Below, piece after piece: positions 5,830-6,082 of a stretch of 6,082 bases of DNA. A program made the translations under genes and the position numbers. The notes beneath the pieces were generated by a model, which was not told the origin of the DNA, made no database searches, and saw nothing but the letters and a program-made list of their open reading frames with translations. The DNA is from Acidobacteriota bacterium. GTDB taxonomy: Bacteria > Acidobacteriota > Vicinamibacteria > Vicinamibacterales > UBA8438. The stretch's first letter is position 1. Every line of letters begins with the position of its first letter. The stretch is taken from assembly GCA_012963185.1 (NCBI GenBank), contig DTWD01000564.1:1-6082 (forward strand). The letters are read 5' to 3'.

Positions 5830-5919
5830 AGCCGTTACGTTTGTTGCTGTATTAGATCAGCGATTCCCGATACGATCCAATGCCTTAGCACTCGGCAATG
5901 TATCAATCACGAGGCATTC

Positions 5920-6082
5920 ATGACATTCAACTCAACAATATTCCGTTTGGCTCTTCTTATGACAATCTCTCACGTCGCCTGCACCGAGAGTGCCGCACAG
6001 GGCGAATCAGGCGAAGAAGTCACTAAAGAACAGTACGACCTTTGGATGACCGAACTCTCAAATTGGGGACGTTGGGGTGATG
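5920..6082 (+). CDS. Exported cyclase-family protein (metal-dependent hydrolase), N-terminus only
   Basis: An open frame runs from ATG at 5920 off the right edge, giving 54 complete codons. GAGG at 5911-5914 is five bases before the ATG. The N-terminus is a signal peptide: hydrophobic core IFRLALLMTI, then SHVAC and TESAAQG. Cleavage is likely near SAA-Q, and the Cys has a poor lipobox (His at -3), so a lipoprotein is less likely. After a charged linker the sequence reads WMTELSNWGRWGD, which strongly resembles the start of the cyclase family (kynurenine formamidase-like, Pfam PF04199), where 'LSNWGRWGxDDxLGTLN' is common. The His/Asp metal site of that family would lie beyond the window, so the function is inferred from this segment alone. 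It is divergent from the exonuclease gene, with 107 bases between the starts and no promoter I can name. Confidence 0.65.
   Translation, partial: MTFNSTIFRLALLMTISHVACTESAAQGESGEEVTKEQYDLWMTELSNWGRWGD

Noticed and set aside
5885..5911. TTAGCACTC, identical to the left half of the CIRCE (HrcA) operator
   Set aside because: The CIRCE element needs GAGTGCTAA nine bases later. Here that position reads TCAATCACG, so only a half-site is present and neither flanking gene is a chaperone.

Overview
The window is a moderately GC-rich stretch of bacterial chromosome carrying ordinary-looking, mostly single-copy genes. I see no insertion sequence, CRISPR array, phage module or integrase. The gene types suggest a Gram-negative, possibly environmental Acidobacteriota-like lineage: an outer-membrane beta-barrel, secreted TPR and cyclase-family proteins, and DNA-based housekeeping enzymes. 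That placement is an impression from family content, not a measurement.

Layout from left to right. (1) The 5' two-thirds of a tRNA-Arg(CCU), minus strand, is cut by the left edge. (2) A small outer-membrane beta-barrel protein (+) converges on a 71-residue two-helix membrane protein (-) with a very strong ribosome binding site and a GTG start. (3) A 127-codon plus-strand frame is interrupted by a TAA at codon 18 and ends just before a strong Rho-independent terminator. It looks like a recently broken gene. (4) A minus-strand cluster reads acylphosphatase, then adenine phosphoribosyltransferase (apt) one base later, then a membrane-anchored helical protein of unknown function. (5) A 514-residue secreted TPR protein with a conserved histidine-rich core is transcribed divergently from that cluster. 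(6) A [2Fe-2S] ferredoxin and a DEDDh 3'-5' exonuclease lie on the minus strand. The exonuclease appears to start at a CTG codon, because the usual in-frame GTG would remove the first catalytic aspartate. (7) The start of an exported cyclase-family (metal-dependent hydrolase) protein runs off the right edge.

Functional links are limited. Acylphosphatase and apt are probably co-transcribed and translationally coupled, and the downstream membrane protein may share their transcript. The other genes look like independent units separated by convergent or divergent intergenic regions. No new multi-gene system is evident. The items most worth checking are the CTG start of the exonuclease, the stop-interrupted gene, the possibly leaderless acylphosphatase transcript and the histidine motif of the TPR protein.
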